From the NCBI GenBank assembly GCA_027489335.1, contig JAIXZX010000005.1, positions 151,125 through 215,124 of the forward strand: a stretch of 64,000 nucleotides of DNA, given 5' to 3'. The notes below the pieces were generated by a model. The model was not told where the DNA came from, did no database searches, and worked only from the letters and a program-made list of their open reading frames with translations. The translations under genes and the position numbers were made by a program. Positions 59,953-64,000 of this stretch are shown in pieces. Each line of letters opens with the position of its first letter. The first letter of the stretch is position 1. Origin of the DNA: Caulobacteraceae bacterium (lineage in GTDB: Bacteria > Pseudomonadota > Alphaproteobacteria > Caulobacterales > Caulobacteraceae).

Positions 59953-60695
59953 GCCTGGACCGTTGGCGAGCCCACTTCGCCGACTACGCCGATCGGTATG
60001 TGCTGGTGGGCGGCGTGGCCTGCGAACAGCTGATGGAGGAGGCCGGTCTGAGCTTCCGCCTGACCAAGGACTTCGACGTGGTGCTGCTGGTCGAACTTCT
60101 CGACGCCGGCTTCGCCGAGACGTTCTGGTCCTTCATCGAGGCGGGCGGCTACGAGCGTCGCGAGAAGGCCGAAGGGGGAAAGCTCTATCGGTTTCAGCGC
60201 CCGACGGCGTCTGACTATCCGCAGATGATCGAACTCTTCTCGCGGGCGCCCGAAGGGATTGATCTGGCCCCGGGCAGCCAGCTTACGCCGCTGCCAATCG
60301 ACGAAGCCGCCGCCAGCCTGTCGGCGATCCTGCTCGACAGCGGCTACTACGATTTCCTGCGTGAGAATTCGCGCCTCGTCGACGGCTTGCCGCTGCTGGG
60401 CGAGGCGGCGATCATTCCTTTCAAGGCGCGCGCCTTTCTCGACCTCACGGCACGAAAAGCCGAGGGCCAGACGATCGACAGCAAGGATGTCAGGAAGCAC
60501 CGGAACGACGTCTTCCGCATCATGCAGCTGCTGCCAGAGGGGGAAGTCCAGGCCTTGCCTGCAGCGATCCGTGCCGACATGAGCGCCTTCGTGGACGCCT
60601 TGGCCAAGGACGACGCCTTCAAGCCGTCCGACTTCAACGTCAAGCTGGAGCCGGACGAAGCCATATCGCGCCTCACCCGCGCCTTTGGTCTTTGA
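59943..60695 (+). CDS. AbiEii-like nucleotidyltransferase toxin
   Basis: The 250-residue protein has YVLVGGVACEQLMEEAGLSFRLTKDFDVVLLVELL, the glycine pair followed by a T-K-D-x-D metal site of nucleotidyltransferase-fold toxins (location only), and IIPFKARAFLDLTARKAEG, where KxxAFLDL matches the AbiEii/COG1708-like core. Such enzymes modify tRNA or NTP pools and block translation. The GTG start overlaps the regulator gene by 10 bases. Exact subfamily is uncertain. Confidence 0.7.
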   Translation: MVVGLDRWRAHFADYADRYVLVGGVACEQLMEEAGLSFRLTKDFDVVLLVELLDAGFAETFWSFIEAGGYERREKAEGGKLYRFQRPTASDYPQMIELFSRAPEGIDLAPGSQLTPLPIDEAAASLSAILLDSGYYDFLRENSRLVDGLPLLGEAAIIPFKARAFLDLTARKAEGQTIDSKDVRKHRNDVFRIMQLLPEGEVQALPAAIRADMSAFVDALAKDDAFKPSDFNVKLEPDEAISRLTRAFGL

Positions 60696-60772
60696 TCGCG
60701 CCGGTTCTAGGACTTCGCGCCGAACTTGCGGAAGTCGGCTCTGTCGGCATCGCGCCCACCTGGCCCGCGCTC

Positions 60773-61642
60773 TCACCCCAGACCTCGAAGATCGGGTCCA
60801 GCAGGGGCCGTGGCATATCCTGTCCTTAGCGTGAATGGTGCGACAGGAAGCTGTGCTTGAACCCCCGGCCTTCGGCGGGAGAGACCCGGCGCCGCGCCGC
60901 CTAAGGCGTGATGGCTCTCGGGCTCATGGACGATGCGAATACCCAGACGGTCTAGGTCGCGGCCAATCCGGTCGCGTAGTGCTCTCGCGGCGACCCCGAG
61001 ACGGCAGACGATCTCCTGATCGTCGGGCCTCCACACGGCGGGATCCAGGTAGCTGATGGTCGCAGGTTCGCCCAGGGCTTGGACCACGATCTGCCGGACG
61101 GCTTCGTCGGCGAAGCGCTTGGCCGTCGCCCCTCGGGGTTGGCCTGCCTGCACTCGGCCCGATGGGGGTAAGGGGGTAGATTCGGGTACTGAAAGGGTAG
61201 GGGGGACACCACTGTCCGCCTTTCGCGCCCACCATGTCCGCCTTTTGCCGGCAGTGGAGGACACTGGTGTCCGCTTTTCTGCGGCAGGCTCTGGCTCTAC
61301 CTGCCCTGAGGAGTGGGAAGGCTCAGATGGAGCGCTGTCGAGTGCGGCCGAGAGGACAGGGGCGTAGATGTTCGCCTTGCCTCGCCCGCGAGAGATGCGA
61401 ACCGTGAGGTAGCCGGCCTTGACCAGCTCCTCGGTCGCCCGCCGTATGCTGCGCACGGTGACCGACAGGGCTCGCGCGAGGGTCTCCTGTGCGGGCCATG
61501 TGGACTTGCTCTTGCCGAACATATGGGTGAGGTGGCAGGCCAGCAGCCGGGCGAGCTGTCCCAGGTCTGGATCCACAATGACGCGCGCCTGCCAGGCGAG
61601 CTTGGCGGCGGTGAAAAGGCGAGGATCTGAGAGCGCGGTCAC
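60773..61642 (-). CDS. Winged-helix protein, replication-initiator-like
   Basis: The 289-residue product has an N-terminal helix-turn-helix resembling the DnaA/RepA-associated HTH: LACHLTHMFGKSKSTWPAQETLARALSVTVRSIRRATEELVKAGYL (location only). A long Pro/Ser-rich linker and a C-terminal region (LDRIGRDLDRLGIRI-like) follow. Proteins of this kind are encoded at the ends of integrated elements and may start replication or regulate excision. It is the gene nearest attR. Confidence 0.65.
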   Translation of the reverse strand: MTALSDPRLFTAAKLAWQARVIVDPDLGQLARLLACHLTHMFGKSKSTWPAQETLARALSVTVRSIRRATEELVKAGYLTVRISRGRGKANIYAPVLSAALDSAPSEPSHSSGQVEPEPAAEKRTPVSSTAGKRRTWWARKADSGVPPTLSVPESTPLPPSGRVQAGQPRGATAKRFADEAVRQIVVQALGEPATISYLDPAVWRPDDQEIVCRLGVAARALRDRIGRDLDRLGIRIVHEPESHHALGGAAPGLSRRRPGVQAQLPVAPFTLRTGYATAPAGPDLRGLG

Positions 61643-61722
61643 GAGGAAAGACCCCGGCGATTCGGGACGTCTTGAGGGCTCAAGCGGTTTGCAGCGGCCG
61701 AAAAACTCTCAACAAAAACAAA

Positions 61723-61737
61723 CCCCCTAAAAGGGGG
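61723..61737. terminator. Hairpin near attR
   Basis: CCCCC-TAAAA-GGGGG forms a short perfect stem with AAAC/GGTTT continuing the pairing partly. It lies in an A-rich stretch between the replication-type gene and attR and may insulate the element from the backbone. Confidence 0.4.
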
Positions 61738-61780
61738 CGGTTTGCAACTTTCCTCAAAGAAATCAACACAAAACGTCAGC

Positions 61781-61833
61781 CTACGAATCTGAGGGTCGGA
61801 CGTTCGAATCGTTCCGGGCGCGCCACTTCTTCC
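61781..61833. repeat. Right attachment site (attR), 53-bp direct repeat
   Basis: This is an exact copy of the anticodon-to-CCA part of tRNA-Arg at 26345-26397. The 5' half of the tRNA is missing here, so this copy is not a gene but the right boundary of the element. Confidence 0.93.
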
Positions 61834-62036
61834 TACAATCCAGTCCCTTGGCGCTCTCAGGCGGGCCGAAGTGCGATTCCGCGCCGCCCTCATCTGAGGT
61901 GTGGATCGTGGGGCTGAGGGGTGATCGCTGGGAGCAGATCGCCGCTGATCAATGGGCGACCCCACGGGAGACTCGACGAGCCAGGAAGGGAGAGGTTGGA
62001 TAACCGCCGCTTCGAACATGGCTTGGAGGGCGTGGG

Positions 62037-62360
62037 ATGACGCCGATTGCGGAGATCGCGCTGGATCTCTCCTATACGGACACAAAGGTCTGGGCGCGGG
62101 TCTATGCGCCTGTGCGCACGGCCACTGGAGACGAGTGGTCCTGCGCGTTTGAGATCACCGAGCCCTTCGCTATCGAGCGAACAATCTATGGCGCATCCAG
62201 TCTCCAGGCCCTGGTGCTCGCTCTGAAGACCATGTCCTCCTACCTCTACGGATCAGAAGCCTACCAGACGAAGCAACTCGGAATCGGTGGCGAATTTGGC
62301 GGAAATCTATCCTTCCCGGCTCCGAGTATTCTCCACGACGCCGCCCCTTTTCCATTCTGA
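62037..62360 (+). CDS. DUF6968-like small protein
   Basis: The 107-residue product has IAEIALDLSYTDTKVWARVYAPVRTATGDEWSCAFEI (location only), then RTIYGASSLQALVLALKTMSSYLYGS, a pattern I recall for the DUF6968 family of small cytoplasmic proteins of unknown function. It is the first backbone gene after the island. Confidence 0.65.
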   Translation: MTPIAEIALDLSYTDTKVWARVYAPVRTATGDEWSCAFEITEPFAIERTIYGASSLQALVLALKTMSSYLYGSEAYQTKQLGIGGEFGGNLSFPAPSILHDAAPFPF

Positions 62361-62462
62361 ACGTTGAAGCGCCTGCCATCGGCGACCGCCGCCAGGACCT
62401 TGCAGATTGGAACCCTTCTGCGGTCCCACGGATTTTCCCTCGAGCAATTGAGGGAGCTGAAT

Positions 62463-63062
62463 ATGAAGCGCTATCTGATCGCCACCGTGGGCGCCGCCGC
62501 CCTGCTGGGGCTGGCGGCCTGCGGTGATGGAACCGACGACACCGCCGTCGGCCAGACCGAGCCGGTCAATGCGGCTCAGGACGCCACCTCCGCCGTCGTG
62601 GGCCAGACCTCGGCCGCGACCCTGGGGGCCAACACCGTCGGGGGTTATGTGAGCAATGCAGCCATCGGCGACATGTACGAGGTCGAGGCCGGCCGCATGG
62701 CTCAGGAGCGGGGCGTCAGCGCCGAAACCAAGGCCCTGGGCGAGATGCTGGTGAGCGACCACACCGCCGCCGCCGAGCAGATGGCGGGTCTGGCCCGGGC
62801 GGCTGGCGAAACCATCCCCACCGAGATGGACGAGCGGCGTAAGGGCCTGCTGGATAATCTGCGCGCGGCGCAGGGCGCGGAGTTCGACCGGGTCTTCGCC
62901 GAGCAGCAGGTCGCCGCCCACCAGGAGGCGCTCACCCTGCACGAGGGCTTCGCCGACAACACCGATCACCCTGAGCTGGCGGCCTTCGCCCGGGAGATGG
63001 TTCCCAAGCTGCAGGCGCATCTGGAGCGCGCCCGCGCCCTGGAGACCGCCACCGCCCAGTAG
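62463..63062 (+). CDS. DUF4142 lipoprotein
   Basis: The ATG at 62463 follows GAGGGAGCTGAAT. The N-terminus MKRYLIATVGAAALLGLAAC ends in a lipobox Cys. The mature 180 residues form a ferritin-like four-helix DUF4142 domain: GDMYEVEAGRMAQERGVSAE, LGEMLVSDHTAAAEQMAGLA, DRVFAEQQVAAHQEALTLHE and MVPKLQAHLERARALE (location only). The role of these periplasmic proteins is unknown. A strong terminator follows. Confidence 0.88.
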   Translation: MKRYLIATVGAAALLGLAACGDGTDDTAVGQTEPVNAAQDATSAVVGQTSAATLGANTVGGYVSNAAIGDMYEVEAGRMAQERGVSAETKALGEMLVSDHTAAAEQMAGLARAAGETIPTEMDERRKGLLDNLRAAQGAEFDRVFAEQQVAAHQEALTLHEGFADNTDHPELAAFAREMVPKLQAHLERARALETATAQ

Positions 63063-63093
63063 TCGGCGGGTCTTGGCCCTGACGAAGACGAAG

Positions 63094-63125
63094 AACCCGT
63101 CGCGACCCTGTCGCGGCGGGTTTTT
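63094..63125 (+). terminator. Rho-independent terminator after DUF4142 gene
   Basis: AACCCGTCGCGAC and GTCGCGGCGGGTT pair over 12 base pairs with a 3-base loop, and a TTTTT run follows at 63121-63125. It lies between convergent genes. Confidence 0.88.
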
Positions 63126-63136
63126 CGTGGGCGGCG

Positions 63137-64000
63137 CTATTCTCCGGGAACGTGGACCGGATCGCCCAGGGTGTTGCGGATGTAGAGGATCTTCACCATC
63201 ACGAAGAGCACCACCAGCAGGGGCGCGGCGAAGATCACCCCGAGCGGCCCGAACAGCACCCCAAAGCCAAGCACGGCGAAGAGAGTCAGCGCCGGGGGCA
63301 GGGCCACGGCCCGCTTCTGGATCAGGGGATAGGTGAGGTTGCTCTCCACCTGCTGGACGATGACGTAGACGAGGATCGTCCAGACGATCATCATCGGCCC
63401 CTCCTGGAGGGCCAGCATGATGGCCGGGATCACCGAGACCACCGGCCCGACGATGGGGACAAAGGCGGCGAGGGCGGCGAACAGGCCGAGCGCCACCGGC
63501 GAGGGCAGGCCGATGATCGACACGCCGATCCAGGTGAGCACCCCGACAATGGTCATCGACACGAACTGACCCAGCAGCCAGCGCCGCAGGGCCACCCCCG
63601 ACACGTTCATGGCGTGGCGCATTGGCTCCCGCGGCCCGGCCGGCACAAGGCTCAGCAGGCCATCCCGGGAGTTTCGCGGGCTGATGGCCAGATAGATGCC
63701 GGCGAAGATCACCACCACCAGATTGGTCACCGCCCCGGCCACCGTCATGGCGTAGCCGCCCACCCGCCCCAGAATGCTCTGGATCGGGCCGGCCGCTTCC
63801 CGGGCCGAGGCCAGGTCGAAGGACTGGAACTGCGCCATGAAGTCCGCCGGCAGCGGGAGCTGGGCCAGACGGGCCTGCAACTCCTCGGCTGACTGGGGCA
63901 GGCTGGCCAGAAGCTCCTCGACCTGCTCGGCGACCGTGGCGCCGAACAACCAGCCGGCGGCCGACAACAGGCTGATGATCAAGAGACCGGCCGCCAGCAG
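63137..64000 (-). CDS. AI-2E family transporter, 5' end cut by window
   Basis: The visible 287 codons remain open to the window edge, so the N-terminus is outside. Five or six hydrophobic segments and the family features GLFAALAAFVPIVGPVVSVIPAIM and the final pair of membrane helices (LFGPLGVIFAAPLLVVLFVMVK) identify the AI-2E/PerM class of bitopic transporters (location only). Substrate unknown; the family includes auto-inducer exporters and Na+/H+ antiporters. Confidence 0.9.
   Translation of the reverse strand: MLAAGLLIISLLSAAGWLFGATVAEQVEELLASLPQSAEELQARLAQLPLPADFMAQFQSFDLASAREAAGPIQSILGRVGGYAMTVAGAVTNLVVVIFAGIYLAISPRNSRDGLLSLVPAGPREPMRHAMNVSGVALRRWLLGQFVSMTIVGVLTWIGVSIIGLPSPVALGLFAALAAFVPIVGPVVSVIPAIMLALQEGPMMIVWTILVYVIVQQVESNLTYPLIQKRAVALPPALTLFAVLGFGVLFGPLGVIFAAPLLVVLFVMVKILYIRNTLGDPVHVPGE

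Larger units (their letters stand above)
26345..61833. mobile_element. 35.5 kb integrative defence island in tRNA-Arg
   Basis: The element lies between two perfect 53-bp copies of the tRNA 3' end. It has an integrase and an AlpA-like gene at the tRNA end and a winged-helix replication-type gene at the other. The cargo is almost entirely immune and toxin-antitoxin modules (Thoeris, methyltransferase/DUF262/helicase/GIY-YIG, Bil, HipBA, zeta-like, AbiE-like) plus an envelope operon. No relaxase, type IV secretion, capsid or terminase gene is visible, so mobility would need a helper or is lost. Backbone genes resume directly after the right repeat. Confidence 0.9.

Noticed and set aside
61639..62085. 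148-codon minus-strand frame across attR
   Set aside because: Contains the antisense-tRNA peptide and bridges the element boundary, so it is not an ancestral gene.

Overview
The window is GC-rich DNA from an alphaproteobacterium, most likely a member of the Caulobacterales (Phenylobacterium/Caulobacter-like). This is inferred from the phaR/phaA/phaB cluster, the metX-metW pair, a DUF4908-type exported protein, several small proteins of a type I associate with Caulobacteraceae, frequent GTG/TTG starts and tight 4-base gene overlaps. It has two parts: an ordinary chromosomal backbone (1-26344 and 61834-64000) and a 35.5 kb integrated element (26345-61833).

Backbone, left part: HMG-CoA lyase; two glycosyltransferases; small unknown proteins; a TetR repressor facing a membrane-protein/hydrolase/patatin operon, in which the hydrolase carries a one-base frameshift; PHB metabolism (phaR, phaA, phaB); glyoxalase II; a methyltransferase; a P-II protein without amtB beside it; a 1038-residue autotransporter; metX-metW; a sixA-like/DUF952/pyrD run; an orphan histidine kinase; gamma-glutamyltransferase; and a P1-family peptidase. 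The right part holds a DUF6968-like protein, a DUF4142 lipoprotein with a clear terminator, and the 3' part of an AI-2E family transporter gene.

The element is inserted in the 3' half of an intact tRNA-Arg(ACG) gene. It is bounded by a perfect 53-bp direct repeat (26345-26397 and 61781-61833). A tyrosine integrase and an AlpA/excisionase-like gene sit at the tRNA end, and a winged-helix replication-type protein sits at the far end. I see no conjugation or virion genes. In order the cargo is: (1) a DUF4258-toxin/MqsA-like antitoxin pair directly upstream of a Thoeris operon (small ORF, two TIR proteins, SIR2-SLOG ThsA), with the same palindromic operator repeated before the toxin and three times before the Thoeris genes; (2) a four-gene exported/envelope operon with FlgT/CsgG-like features; (3) an HNH endonuclease; (4) a 1.2 kb non-coding stretch with two arrays of 11-bp tandem repeats, a 21-bp-spaced direct repeat and nested inverted repeats; (5) a four-gene operon of MmeI-like DNA methyltransferase, DUF262 protein, DEAD/DEAH helicase and GIY-YIG nuclease, whose methyltransferase has a low-GC segment replacing its C-terminal half; (6) a zeta-toxin-like pair; (7) an HTH + ImmA-type protease pair divergent from a Bil operon (ubiquitin-like protein, E2, JAMM deubiquitinase, E1), which converges on a papain-like cysteine peptidase gene; (8) a HipBA pair; (9) an AbiEi/AbiEii-like pair.

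It therefore looks like a tRNA-integrated defence island in which several modules carry their own repressor. The most novel points are the shared toxin-antitoxin/Thoeris operators, the methyltransferase/DUF262/helicase/GIY-YIG system, the papain-like peptidase beside Bil, and the unexplained envelope operon next to the repeat-rich non-coding region.
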